From Streptomyces sp. DSM 110735 (GTDB taxonomy: Bacteria; Actinomycetota; Actinomycetes; Streptomycetales; Streptomycetaceae): a DNA stretch of 64,000 bases. The notes below the pieces were generated by a model. It did not search any database, was not told the DNA's origin, and was given only the letters and a program-made list of their open reading frames with translations. The position numbers and the translations under genes were made by a program. Below, piece after piece: positions 17,439 through 25,701 of this stretch; within the stretch, counting starts at the first letter, position 1, and the number at the start of each line of letters is the position of its first letter. The stretch covers positions 496,001 through 560,000 of the forward strand of contig NZ_JACYHF010000003.1 of NCBI RefSeq assembly GCF_016482685.1, written 5' to 3'.

Positions 17439-17527
17439 AGCGCGTCGGCCCATCTCGCGCGAAGGTGGAAGTGCGGAGCCGTATCCGGCACCCGCGCACC
17501 GGGCGACGACGGTGAGGAGCGAGTGGC

Positions 17528-18610
17528 ATGAAGGGCTATGTCTTCGAGGGGCCGGGCCAGGCGTCCTGGCAGGACGTGCCGGACCCCGCGATCAAGGAGC
17601 CGACCGACGCGATCGTGAAGGTCGGCGTGGTCACCATCTGCGGCACCGACCTGCACATCCTCAAGGGCGACGTGCCCGAGGTGCGCCCCGGGACGGTGCT
17701 GGGGCACGAGGCGGTCGGGGAGGTCGTCGACATCGGCGGCGACGTGCGCAGCGTACGGCCGGGCGACCGCGTGCTGATGTCCTGCATCACCTCCTGCGGT
17801 CGCTGCCGGTTCTGCCGCGAGAGCCGCTACGGCCAGTGCCAGGGCGGGGGCGGCTGGATCCTCGGGCACCTCGTCGACGGCACGCAGGCCGAGTACGTCC
17901 GCGTCCCGTACGCCGACCTCTCCGTCCACCCGCTGCCCGCGACCGTGCGCGGCGAGGACGCCGTGCTGCTCGCGGACATCTTCCCCACCTCCTACGAGGT
18001 CGGCGTCCTCAACGGGCAGGTGCGCCCCGGCGACACCGTGGTGATCGTCGGCGCCGGTCCCATCGGGCTCACGGCGATCATCACCGCGAAGCTCTTCAGC
18101 CCCGAGCGGATCATCGTGGTGGACCTGGCCCAGTCCCGCCTGGACGCTGCCCGGCGGCTCGGCGCTGACGCGGTCGTCCTGGCCGACGAGGACCCCGGCC
18201 AGCTCGTGGACGACCTCACCGGCGGGCTCGGCGCGGACGTGGTCCTGGAGGCGGTCGGCGTGCCGGAGACCTTCGAGCTGTGCACCCGGCTGGTACGGCC
18301 CGGCGGCCGTGTCGCCAACATCGGCGTCCACGGCGCCCCCGCCACCTTGCACCTGGAGGACCTGTGGAGCAGGGACGTCACGATCACGACCGGTCTGGTG
18401 GACACCTACTCCACCCCGACCCTGCTGCGGATGACGGCGTCCGGCGCTCTGCCGACCGGCGAGCTGGTCACCCACACCTTCCCGCTGGACGACATGGAGG
18501 AGGCGTACGACGTCTTCGCGCACGCCGCCGAGACGGCCGCGCTGAAGGTGGTACTCGGCGCGGAGCGCTACGAGGTGGTCCCCACGGACTCCACGGACTC
18601 CACGGGCTGA
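17528..18610 (+). CDS. zinc-dependent alcohol dehydrogenase
   Basis: This 360-residue MDR-family enzyme oxidises alcohols or reduces aldehydes with NAD(P). The catalytic zinc site is CGTDLHILKGD near residue 38 with GHEAVGEVV near 58. The structural-zinc cysteines are in SCITSCGRCRFCRESRYGQC. The Rossmann motif is VVIVGAGPIGLTAI near 172. It resembles threonine-dehydrogenase-like and isopropanol-type enzymes. The ATG at 17528 follows GAGGAG. Next to phosphoketolase and stress genes, and with a candidate box upstream, it may dispose of reducing power under low oxygen by making an alcohol. Confidence 0.93.
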   Translation: MKGYVFEGPGQASWQDVPDPAIKEPTDAIVKVGVVTICGTDLHILKGDVPEVRPGTVLGHEAVGEVVDIGGDVRSVRPGDRVLMSCITSCGRCRFCRESRYGQCQGGGGWILGHLVDGTQAEYVRVPYADLSVHPLPATVRGEDAVLLADIFPTSYEVGVLNGQVRPGDTVVIVGAGPIGLTAIITAKLFSPERIIVVDLAQSRLDAARRLGADAVVLADEDPGQLVDDLTGGLGADVVLEAVGVPETFELCTRLVRPGGRVANIGVHGAPATLHLEDLWSRDVTITTGLVDTYSTPTLLRMTASGALPTGELVTHTFPLDDMEEAYDVFAHAAETAALKVVLGAERYEVVPTDSTDSTG

Positions 18611-18614
18611 ACCG

Positions 18615-18630
18615 GGGACCGGGCGGACCG
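18615..18630. promoter_or_regulatory. weak 16-bp box upstream of the XRE-PPOX gene
   Basis: GGGACCGGGCGGACCG keeps the left half and the CCGNNCGG core but has a poor right arm. It lies 47 bp before the GTG at 18678. I list it only because it recurs in the same island. Confidence 0.25.
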
Positions 18631-18677
18631 AGCGGACCGGGAACGGCCACCGCACACACGACCAGGCGAGAGCAGAG

Positions 18678-19382
18678 GTGACGGACGTGACCGAGCCGAC
18701 CGGACGGACGACCACACCCCCGGACGCGGCGGACGCGTCCGGGACGCCCCGGGGCGATCTGGGCCGCCGCCTCGCGGCCCGGCGCGCGCAGCTCGGGCTG
18801 ACGCGGGAGGAGGCGGCGGAGCGCGCGGGCATGGCGCCCGGCTATCTCCGCTATCTGGAGGGCCATCCCGAGGCGGCGCCGGGCGCCGAGGTGCTGCTCA
18901 GGCTGGCCGACGCGCTGGAGACGACGGTGCCCGACCTGACCGGCGGCACCGTCGACCAGCCGCCGGGACCCGGGCAGGCGGCGCGCGGCGCCCGGTTCGA
19001 GTCGATCGGCACCGAGGAGTGCCGGGCGCTGCTCGGCGACCACGGGGTGGGGCGCCTCGCGGTCGTCCCGGAGGACGGTCCGGTGGTCGTGCCGGTGAAC
19101 TACACCGTGGTGGACAACACGATCGTCTTCCGGACCGCCGCGAATGCCACGCCCGCCCTCGCGGACGGCGAGCGGGTGGCGTTCGAGGTGGACCGGATCG
19201 ACGACGCCTTCAGCCGGGGCTGGAGCGTGCTGGTGCGCGGCGACGCCCACATCGTGACCGACCCCGGCGAACGCGAGGAGCTGGCCGAGCGCGCCTACTC
19301 CGGTCCCTGGGCGGGCGGCACCCGGGACGTGTGGGTACGGCTCGCCCCGGACGCGGTGACGGGCCGGCGCATCACCGCGTGA
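18678..19382 (+). CDS. XRE helix-turn-helix fused to a pyridoxamine-oxidase-fold domain
   Basis: This 234-residue fusion has an XRE-type HTH (LGRRLAARRAQLGLTREEAAERAGMAPGYLRYLEG, residues about 30-65). A split-barrel PPOX domain follows (FESIGTEECRALLGDHGVGRLAVVPEDGPVVVPVNYTVVDNTIVFRT, from about 100). PPOX folds bind FMN, F420 or haem, so this could be a cofactor-sensing regulator. Two starts fit: GTG 18678 (used) and GTG 18687, the latter with AGAGG at a better distance. A PPOX-only gene lies convergent 31 bp downstream. Confidence 0.85.
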   Translation: MTDVTEPTGRTTTPPDAADASGTPRGDLGRRLAARRAQLGLTREEAAERAGMAPGYLRYLEGHPEAAPGAEVLLRLADALETTVPDLTGGTVDQPPGPGQAARGARFESIGTEECRALLGDHGVGRLAVVPEDGPVVVPVNYTVVDNTIVFRTAANATPALADGERVAFEVDRIDDAFSRGWSVLVRGDAHIVTDPGEREELAERAYSGPWAGGTRDVWVRLAPDAVTGRRITA

Positions 19383-19412
19383 CCACGGCGTGCACGGTCC
19401 CGCCCGCCTTTC

Positions 19413-19874
19413 TCAGGGCTCCAGGTCCAGGTCGTCCAGCAGTACGCCGGTGACGAGCCCCGGTCTGATCCGTACCGCGTAGTCCATCCCGTGCTGGGGC
19501 GCCCAGGGCACCAACAGGGCGCGGATGCGCGCGAGTTCGTCCGGGTCGGTGACCAGCCGGGCGTACCCGGTGACCACCACGCTCCAGCCGAGGTGGGTCT
19601 CCGGGTCGATGGCGTCCGCCTCGTAGGCGACGACCACCCCGCCCCCGCCGTCCCGCAGCGCCTGCGAGGTGAGCGCCGCGCCCTCGTGGGTGCGGATGAC
19701 GATGTCGCCGCCGTCCAGCACATGGTTGACGGGGCGGACGGTGGGCAGCGCGTCCTGTGTAAAAACGATTCTGCCGAGGGACACACTGCCCAGCAGCCGC
19801 AGTGCCTCGGCCCGGTCGAGGTCGACACGTTGGCGCGCCGGGCGCGGGTCGCAGGGCACGGGTTGCTTCTTCAT
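19413..19874 (-). CDS. pyridoxamine 5'-phosphate oxidase-fold protein
   Basis: This 153-residue PPOX-family protein has the split-barrel core: DLDRAEALRLLGSVSLGRIVFTQDALPTVRPVNHVLDGGDIVIRTH, then GWSVVVTGYARLVTDPDELARI. Small proteins of this kind are often F420 or flavin binders and belong to dormancy regulons in actinomycetes. The ATG at 19874 has GGAGAG upstream; the open frame continues further upstream without matching the family. A palindrome of the stress-island type lies 128 bp upstream, between this gene and the sensor kinase. Confidence 0.85.
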   Translation of the reverse strand: MKKQPVPCDPRPARQRVDLDRAEALRLLGSVSLGRIVFTQDALPTVRPVNHVLDGGDIVIRTHEGAALTSQALRDGGGGVVVAYEADAIDPETHLGWSVVVTGYARLVTDPDELARIRALLVPWAPQHGMDYAVRIRPGLVTGVLLDDLDLEP

Positions 19875-20219
19875 GGGCACGGCTCTCCGGTCGGCCGTCG
19901 GCGCCCGGGCAAGGGTGGGGCGGCGCCTCGTGGGCGGAGCGGCACCGCGGGGGACCGGTGCCGCTCCTCGGTCCACTGTGGTCCACCGCCCGCCGCCCTT
20001 CCAGTGCCGTTCGGCCCTAGGTTGACGGGCCGGACGATCCTCCCCCTCCCCCACCTGGCGGAGGCCGGACGCCCTGTCGCACGCGTGCGACCGCGCGGGA
20101 CCGGCGGGCGGTCACCGGGTGGCCCGTTCCGCGTACCGGGGCACACCGGGGACCGATACGGTGGAGACGACGACCTGGACGGTGCCGGGTTCGCGCGCCG
20201 AGGGACGTGGAGGAACGTG
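19875..20219. other. divergent gap between PPOX and sensor kinase genes
   Basis: No credible gene lies in these 345 bp. The gap contains one candidate regulator box (20003-20018), AT-poor sequence otherwise, and the GGAGG ribosome site of the kinase at 20209-20213. Promoters for both flanking genes must be here but no clear -10/-35 pair could be picked. Confidence 0.5.
20003..20018. promoter_or_regulatory. 16-bp palindrome between PPOX and sensor kinase genes
   Basis: AGTGCCGTTCGGCCCT matches RGGG-CCGNNCGG-CCCY with one mismatch in the left arm. It sits 128 bp before the PPOX gene and about 200 bp before the kinase gene. Confidence 0.5.
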
Positions 20220-21938
20220 GTGGCAAGCTCCAAGGAGCCCCGCGTGCTGCTGCCGCAACTGAAGCTCGACGAGCTGCTGGAGGAGTTGCAGGCCCGGATC
20301 GACGCGGCCAGGGGCACCCGGGACCGCGTGCACAGCCTGCTGGAGGCGGTGCTCAGCGTCGGGCGCGAACTCGACCTGGAGCAGGCGCTGCACTCCATCG
20401 TGGAGGCGGCGGCGGTGCTGGTCGACGCCGAGTACGCGGCGCTGGGCGTCATCGGACCCGACGGCCGGACGCTCTCCGCCTTCCACACCGTCGGCGTCTC
20501 GGACGAGAAGATCACCGAGATCGGTCCCTACCCGCAGGGCCACGGCATCCTCGGCGAGCTGATCCGCCACCCCGAGCCGCTGCGCCTGTCGAAGATCTCC
20601 GAGCACGCGGCGTCGTACGGCTTCCCGCCCAACCACCCGCCGATGCAGAGCTTCCTCGGGGTGCCGATCCGGGTCCGCGACCAGGTGTTCGGCAATCTGT
20701 ACCTCACCGAGAAGCGCGGCGGCGTGGAGTTCGACGAGGAGGACGAGTCGGTGCTGTCCACGCTGGCCGTCGCGGCCGGGGTGGCCATCGACAACGCCCG
20801 GCTCTACGAGGACTCGCGGCTGCGCGAGCGCTGGCTGCTGGCGAACGCGGAGATCACCCACCGGCTGATGCTCGGCAGCGAGCGCGCCGAGGCTCTCGAC
20901 CTGATCGCGGAGCGCGCCCGGGACATCACCGGCTCCGCGCTGGCCGCCGTCGCGATGCCGGTGGAGGACACCGTCTCGCTGACCGTGGAGATCGCCGTGG
21001 GCGCGGGCGCGGAGGCACACCGGGGGCTCGTCCAGCCGCTCGACGAGGGGCTGATGGGGCTCGCGTACTCCTCCGCCGAGCCGGTGACCAGCGACGACAT
21101 CACGCGGGACGACCGGATAGACGCCGACCCGACGCTCTTCAAGGGGCTCGGTCCCGCCGTGGCGGTGCCCATCGGCACCGGTGAGGGCGGGATGCGCGGT
21201 GTGGTGCTGCTTGCGCGCGAGGCGGGGGCGTCGCCGTTCTCGGAGAAGGAGACCGAGCTGCTCCAGGGCTTCGCCGGGCAGGCCGCGCTCGCGATGGAGC
21301 TGGCCGAACGCCGTCAGGACGCGCAGCAGCTCGCCGTCCTCGAGGACCGCGACCGGATCGCGCGCGACCTGCACGACCTGGCCATCCAGCGGCTGTTCGC
21401 CACCGGGATGACCCTGCAGAGCGCGGGCCGCTTCATCGAGCACCCCAAGGCGGCCGAGCGGGTGCTGCGCGCGGTGGACGACCTGGACGAGACCATCAAG
21501 ATCATCCGGTCGACCATCTTCGGTCTGCGCACCCGCGACGGCGCGAGTGGCAGCGGGCTGCGGTCGCGGGTCGTGCGGGTGGCCGGGGAGGCGGCGCCGG
21601 TGCTCGGTCTCGCGCCCGGGGTGCGCATGGAGGGGCTGATCGACACCGAGGTGCCGCCGGGGATCGCCGACGACGTGATCGCCGTCCTCTCCGAGGCACT
21701 CACCAACATCGCCCGGCACGCCCACGCCGACCGCGCCGACGTGCTGCTCACCACCGACGGCCGCGAGGTCCGGCTGCGGGTCTCGGACAACGGCGTCGGC
21801 ATCCCCTCCGGCGGTCGTCGCAGCGGGCTGCGCAACATGGCCGAGCGGGCGGAGCAGTCGGGCGGACGGCTGGAGACGACGACGCCGGAGGGCGGCGGGA
21901 CCGTGGTGGACTGGCGGGTACCGCTCCCCGCCAACTGA
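20220..21938 (+). CDS. GAF-GAF sensor histidine kinase (DevS/OsdK-like)
   Basis: This 572-residue soluble kinase has two GAF domains (about residues 45-195 and 215-360), a HisKA_3 dimerisation helix and an HATPase domain. The phospho-acceptor His is about residue 385 in ARDLHDLAIQRLFATGM. The ATPase motifs are EALTNIARHAHA and LRVSDNGVGIPSGGRRSGLRNM. This order matches the DevS/DosT and OsdK kinases, where the first GAF may bind haem and sense oxygen, nitric oxide or redox state. The partner is very probably the response regulator at 10680-11381. I chose the second of two adjacent GTG codons because GGAGG is 6 bases from it. Confidence 0.9.
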   Translation: MASSKEPRVLLPQLKLDELLEELQARIDAARGTRDRVHSLLEAVLSVGRELDLEQALHSIVEAAAVLVDAEYAALGVIGPDGRTLSAFHTVGVSDEKITEIGPYPQGHGILGELIRHPEPLRLSKISEHAASYGFPPNHPPMQSFLGVPIRVRDQVFGNLYLTEKRGGVEFDEEDESVLSTLAVAAGVAIDNARLYEDSRLRERWLLANAEITHRLMLGSERAEALDLIAERARDITGSALAAVAMPVEDTVSLTVEIAVGAGAEAHRGLVQPLDEGLMGLAYSSAEPVTSDDITRDDRIDADPTLFKGLGPAVAVPIGTGEGGMRGVVLLAREAGASPFSEKETELLQGFAGQAALAMELAERRQDAQQLAVLEDRDRIARDLHDLAIQRLFATGMTLQSAGRFIEHPKAAERVLRAVDDLDETIKIIRSTIFGLRTRDGASGSGLRSRVVRVAGEAAPVLGLAPGVRMEGLIDTEVPPGIADDVIAVLSEALTNIARHAHADRADVLLTTDGREVRLRVSDNGVGIPSGGRRSGLRNMAERAEQSGGRLETTTPEGGGTVVDWRVPLPAN

Positions 21939-21977
21939 GCCCCGGGGAACCGCGCCTCACGCCCGGGAAACCGCCGC

Positions 21978-22571
21978 TCACGCGTGGGCGCGCAGCGCCG
22001 CCAGAGCGGTGTCGAGGTGGTCGGCGGTGCGGGGGCGGTTGTACGGCAGCTTGCCCAGGACGACGGCCATGCCGCAGGTGTTGGTGAGCGCGGAGAAGAC
22101 GAGCCCGCCCGCGATCGCGGCCGACAGCACCTGGAAGGCGGGGTGCACGAGCCACCCGAGCACCAGTCCGAGCAGCACCAGCGTGCCCGCCGTGAAGCGG
22201 ACCTGGCGCTCCATCGCCCACACCGCCCTCGCCTCGGTGGCGGGCGGCACGGTCAGCTCGTACCCCCGCGCCGCCCAGGCGCCGGTGCCGCCCTCCAGGG
22301 TCGCGGTCACGATCCCCTGCTCCGCCAGCAAGCGGCTCGCGCTCTCCGCCCGCGCCCCCGAGGCGCACACCACGAGCACCTCCCCGTGCCGCGCCGCCTG
22401 CTCGATCTCGGGCAGCGCCCGCCGCACCTGGTCCAGCGGGACGTTGAGGGCTCCGGGCAGATGCCCCGAGCCGTACTCGCCCGCCGTACGCACGTCGATC
22501 ACGATGAACTCGTCCAGCCGCGCGCGAACCTGCTCGGTGCCGAGGACGACCGGGGTGGGGAAATTGGCCAT
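21978..22571 (-). CDS. rhodanese domain with DUF2892-like membrane tail
   Basis: This 197-residue protein has an N-terminal rhodanese domain with IDVRTAGEYGSGHLPGALNVP and the six-residue active-site loop CASGAR (Cys near residue 94). A C-terminal membrane part follows, with about two helices (FTAGTLVLLGLVLGWLVHP and FQVLSAAIAGGLVFSALT) and the NTCGM motif of DUF2892. It probably handles persulfide sulfur at the membrane. I chose the ATG at 22571 because it places MANFPTPVVL directly before the domain; the longer frame adds a Pro-rich leader. No strong ribosome site is visible. Confidence 0.85.
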   Translation of the reverse strand: MANFPTPVVLGTEQVRARLDEFIVIDVRTAGEYGSGHLPGALNVPLDQVRRALPEIEQAARHGEVLVVCASGARAESASRLLAEQGIVTATLEGGTGAWAARGYELTVPPATEARAVWAMERQVRFTAGTLVLLGLVLGWLVHPAFQVLSAAIAGGLVFSALTNTCGMAVVLGKLPYNRPRTADHLDTALAALRAHA

Positions 22572-22655
22572 GGCCGGAATGTACGGTACCGGCGGCGGGA
22601 AAGCCCCCTGTGGCGGGTACGGCTTCATGGAGCGTTCATGGTCCGGACCCCGCCC

Positions 22656-23309
22656 TCACCCCGCCGCCCCCGCCGCGTACGCCAGCGGCGGCGCGATCGC
22701 CTGGACGTCCGCCCCCTCCCCCACCCACAGCCCGATGAACAGCGCGGCGGTCGCCTCCAGCAAACCCGCCCGGTCGAGACCCCCGGCGGCCACCGGCGTA
22801 CACCCGGCATCCCGGACGAGCGTGCCGACGAGGGCGAGCGCCGCCGGATCGTCCCCGCAGACCGGGACGGCGAGCGGACGCCCGTCGAAGACCGGCGGCG
22901 CCATGCGCCACACGCCCTCGTGGCAGAGGTTGAACGCCTTGACCACCCGGGCACCGGGCGCCGCGAGCACCAGCCGCCGCGCGGCCGACGGACCGTCCCC
23001 CGTCAGCAGCCGGAACCCGGGCGCCCCGACGGGGTTGGAGCAGTCGAGCAGCACCTTGCCGTCGAGGGCGGCGCTCAACTCCCGCACCACCACCTCCCCC
23101 ACGCCGTAGGGCAGCGCGACCAGCACCACCTCCCCCGCCCCGGCCGCCGCCGCCAGGTCTCCGTGCCGTACGCCGTCCCCCAGCCGCTCCGCGAGCCGCC
23201 GCGCGCGGTCCGTGTCCCGTCCGCCGACGGTCACCTCGTGCCCCGCCCGCACCCAGTGCGCGGCGAGCGCGTCCGCCATGTTCCCCGTGCCCAGCACACC
23301 GATCCGCAT
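22656..23309 (-). CDS. NAD(P)-binding oxidoreductase, F420-dependent-like
   Basis: This 217-residue protein has an N-terminal Rossmann fold (MRIGVLGTGNMADALAAHWVRAGHEVTVGGRD), then VLVALPYGVGEVV and the LLDCSNPVG segment typical of the NPD/F420-dependent reductase family. A helical C-terminal region follows. It likely reduces F420 with NADPH or acts on a small substrate. The ATG at 23309 has GGAAGGGG upstream. It is divergent from an HxlR regulator with 67 bp between the starts, the usual arrangement in which the regulator controls the reductase. Confidence 0.85.
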   Translation of the reverse strand: MRIGVLGTGNMADALAAHWVRAGHEVTVGGRDTDRARRLAERLGDGVRHGDLAAAAGAGEVVLVALPYGVGEVVVRELSAALDGKVLLDCSNPVGAPGFRLLTGDGPSAARRLVLAAPGARVVKAFNLCHEGVWRMAPPVFDGRPLAVPVCGDDPAALALVGTLVRDAGCTPVAAGGLDRAGLLEATAALFIGLWVGEGADVQAIAPPLAYAAGAAG

Positions 23310-23376
23310 CGAACTGCCCCTTCCCTCAAGCGATTTCACGGCCACGCTAGAGGTCCCGCCGGGCACCATTCGGTAC

Positions 23377-23736
23377 GTGACGACCGACGCCTTCCTCGCG
23401 GACTGCCGCGCCCGCCTCGCCTTCGACCTGCTGTCCCACACCTGGAACGCCGTGGTCCTCTGGGCCCTGCGCGAGGGTCCCGTACGCCCCCGGGAACTGC
23501 GCGGCAGGATCGGCGGGATCAGCCCCAAGGTGCTCACCGAGACGCTGCGGCGGCTGCAGTTCAACGGCCTGGTGGAACGGCACGCGTACGCCGAGGCGCC
23601 GCCCCGGGTGGAGTACCGGCTCACCGACCTGGGCCGTACGCTCCTCGCACCCGTCGACGCCATCGGCGCGTGGGCGTTCGCGCACGGGGACGAGGTGATG
23701 GAGGCACAGGCACGGGCTGTCGGTGACACCCCCTAG
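23377..23736 (+). CDS. HxlR-family winged-helix transcription regulator
   Basis: This 119-residue protein carries the HxlR domain: LAFDLLSHTWNAVVLWALREGPVRPRELRGRIGGISPKVLTETLRRLQFNGLVERH, then the wing PPRVEYRLTDLGRTLLAPV. It lacks the Cys of redox-sensing HxlR proteins in the core, though one Cys is at about residue 9. The GTG at 23377 is the first start ahead of the conserved region and has no strong ribosome site. Its divergent neighbour, the oxidoreductase, is the likely target. Confidence 0.85.
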   Translation: MTTDAFLADCRARLAFDLLSHTWNAVVLWALREGPVRPRELRGRIGGISPKVLTETLRRLQFNGLVERHAYAEAPPRVEYRLTDLGRTLLAPVDAIGAWAFAHGDEVMEAQARAVGDTP

Positions 23737-23788
23737 GCGTGAGCGGCACGAGCGACTCCGCCGCGTCACCCCCGATGAGGCGTTTCCT

Positions 23789-23823
23789 CCCGGTTCGGGC
23801 GGAGCGAACCCACCCGAACCGGG
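23789..23823. promoter_or_regulatory. perfect 11-bp inverted repeat in the SpoIIE phosphatase leader
   Basis: CCCGGTTCGGG (23789-23799) and CCCGAACCGGG (23813-23823) form a perfect inverted repeat with a 13-base loop. It ends 12 bp before the phosphatase ATG, immediately ahead of the GGGGA ribosome site. It could be an operator or an RNA hairpin affecting translation. Confidence 0.6.
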
Positions 23824-23835
23824 TAGGGGAAGCCC

Positions 23836-25128
23836 ATGGACAGCTTCGAGGTGGACGCAGCACTGCAGGAGGCGCTCGACCGCCTCACCCTGTTGAACCA
23901 GACCGGCGCCGTCCTGGCGAGCACCCTGGACGCGGTCAAGGGGCTGCGCCGGGTGTGCCGGGTCCTCGTGCCCGCGCTGGCCGACTGGAGCGTCGCCGAC
24001 GTCATGGACGAGGCGGGGCGGCTGGAGCGCGTCTGCGTCACCCATCACGACCCGCACACCCCGGTCACGGGGCTCACCGGCGTCCTGCCCGCCGTGCGCG
24101 AGGACTCCGGCGGTCCCTGGGCGCGGGTGCTGCGCGGCTCGGGCGCGCTGCTGCTGAGCCCCGAGGAGTTCGCCCCGGAGAGCACGCCGAGCGATCCGCT
24201 GCACGCGCTCAACTCCGCCCTGTTCCGGCGCATGGGCGGCGCGTCAGGGGTCGTGGCGCCGCTGCGCGCCCGGCGCCGTATCCTCGGCGCGCTGGCGCTC
24301 GGCCGCGGACCGGACCGTCCGCCCCTGACGGAGGACGACCTGGACCTCGTGGAGGGGCTCGCCCACCGCGCCGCGCTGTACGTCGACAACGCGCGTCTGC
24401 ACGCCGAGGTGCAGACCATCGCGGAACGGCTGCAGCGCTCGCTGCTGCCCGCCCTGCCCGAGGTGGGCGGTCTGCGGATCGCCGCGCGCTACTCTCCCGC
24501 CACCGCCACCGCGCAGATCGGCGGCGACTGGTACGACAGTTTCGTGCTGCCCGGCGGCGACACCGCGCTGATCATCGGCGATGTGACGGGTCATGACCTG
24601 CAGGCCGCGGTGACGATGAGCCAGATCCGCAACATGCTCCGGGGCATCGCCTGCGACCGCCAGGAACCGCCCGGACACATCCTGCGCCGCCTGGACCTCG
24701 CCATCGCCGCCCTCAACCCGCACCAGACGGCCACCTGTGTGTACGCCCTGCTCAAGGGTCCCGGCGACGACGGGCGCTACACCCTGCACTGGAGCCGGGC
24801 CGGGCATCTGCCGCCGCTGCTGGTGAGCGCGGGCGGCGACACGAGGTATCTGGAGGACGCGCACGGCATGGTGCTCGGGGTCGACCCGGCTGCCATCCGG
24901 TCGAGCGCGTCGACCCCGCTGCCGCCCGGCGGCACCCTCCTGCTCTACACCGACGGACTGGTGGAGCGGCGCAGCGAGCCCCTCGACCACAGCCTCACCC
25001 GGCTGCGCCAGCACGCGGCTGCCCTGGTCGACCAGAGCCTGGACACGATGTGCGACGAGCTGATGGCGGGGATGCTGCCCAACGGCAGCGACGACGTCGC
25101 GCTGATCGCCCTCCGCCTGCCGATGTGA
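23836..25128 (+). CDS. GAF-SpoIIE PP2C-type serine phosphatase
   Basis: This 430-residue protein has an N-terminal GAF-like sensor (about residues 10-195) and a C-terminal SpoIIE phosphatase: LQRSLLPALPEVGGLRIAARY, GGDWYDSFVLPGGDTALIIGDVTGHDL with metal-binding Asp residues, LLLYTDGLVERR and GSDDVALIALRL. Such enzymes remove phosphate from STAS antagonists in partner-switching sigma-factor control. The STAS protein at 16818 is a possible substrate, though 7 kb away. The ATG at 23836 has GGGGAAG ahead of it. A perfect inverted repeat sits just upstream. Confidence 0.9.
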   Translation: MDSFEVDAALQEALDRLTLLNQTGAVLASTLDAVKGLRRVCRVLVPALADWSVADVMDEAGRLERVCVTHHDPHTPVTGLTGVLPAVREDSGGPWARVLRGSGALLLSPEEFAPESTPSDPLHALNSALFRRMGGASGVVAPLRARRRILGALALGRGPDRPPLTEDDLDLVEGLAHRAALYVDNARLHAEVQTIAERLQRSLLPALPEVGGLRIAARYSPATATAQIGGDWYDSFVLPGGDTALIIGDVTGHDLQAAVTMSQIRNMLRGIACDRQEPPGHILRRLDLAIAALNPHQTATCVYALLKGPGDDGRYTLHWSRAGHLPPLLVSAGGDTRYLEDAHGMVLGVDPAAIRSSASTPLPPGGTLLLYTDGLVERRSEPLDHSLTRLRQHAAALVDQSLDTMCDELMAGMLPNGSDDVALIALRLPM

Positions 25129-25164
25129 GGCGGAGGGCGACCGGCGGACCGCGTGGACGGGTCG

Positions 25165-25653
25165 TCAGGCGTGGAGCAGCTTGTTGAAGAAGGTGCGGTA
25201 CTGCTGGAGCGCCACGCGCAGCCCCTCCGTCTCCACCTCCTGGCCCCGGCTCCACTGGGACTCGAGTTCCTTCTTGTGGTCGGCGAAGGTCTCGGCGAGG
25301 GACTGGATGACCTCGGCCACCAGCGCGTCGGCCGAGTGGACCGCGTCCTTCGGGTCGTCCACGAAGGTGCCCTGGATGCGCGTCCAGCGCTCGCGGTAGT
25401 CCTCCGCCTCCTTCGGCTCGATCAGCGGCTCGGCGTCCGGCTCGGGCGTCCGCTCGCCCCGCCCGCCGGACTGCTGACCCCCGGCGCCCTCGGCGCCCTC
25501 CGCGCCCTCCGCCGTAGCCCGCTCGTTCGGCAGGGCGGTGCCCTCGCCCGGATAGGCGGGCGGCGTCTCGGGCGCGGCGCGGCGCTCGGGGTGCGCCAGG
25601 TCCTCGGTGGTCAGTCCGGTGTCGGTGGCGTCGGAGTGGGTGTGGTGCGACAT
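25165..25653 (-). CDS. hypothetical protein with conserved FVD C-terminal region (copy A)
   Basis: This 162-residue soluble protein has a low-complexity Glu/Pro/Gly-rich first half. Its conserved-looking helical second half contains RWTRIQGTFVDDPKDAVHSADALVAEVIQSLAETF and ends in a LQQYRTFFNKLL motif. The next gene (25702-26286) carries a similar region: W-x-x-x-Q-x-x-FVDxP, then ADxLV, then a YRxxFxxLL end. I do not recognise a named family. It reads in the same direction as copy B with 48 bp between them, so an operon is likely. Confidence 0.75.
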   Translation of the reverse strand: MSHHTHSDATDTGLTTEDLAHPERRAAPETPPAYPGEGTALPNERATAEGAEGAEGAGGQQSGGRGERTPEPDAEPLIEPKEAEDYRERWTRIQGTFVDDPKDAVHSADALVAEVIQSLAETFADHKKELESQWSRGQEVETEGLRVALQQYRTFFNKLLHA

Positions 25654-25701
25654 GGCGAGTTCCCTTCCTTGTCCTCGGGCGTACGGTCCTGGGGCGTACG
25701 G

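Larger units (their letters stand above)
17226..17527. other. divergent gap holding two candidate regulator boxes
   Basis: This 302-bp gap between the STAS gene and the alcohol dehydrogenase has no credible gene. It holds two palindromes of the stress-island type (17261-17276 and 17423-17438) and, at its right end, the GGTGAGGAG ribosome site for the dehydrogenase. The middle is Pro/Arg-coding-like GC-rich DNA with nothing recognisable. Confidence 0.6.

Noticed and set aside
15443..18832. A very long minus-strand open frame opposite phosphoketolase and alcohol dehydrogenase
   Set aside because: The sense strand carries strongly conserved enzymes with correct motifs; the antisense product is Arg/Gly/Val-rich without family motifs. 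Long antisense frames are common in high-GC DNA.
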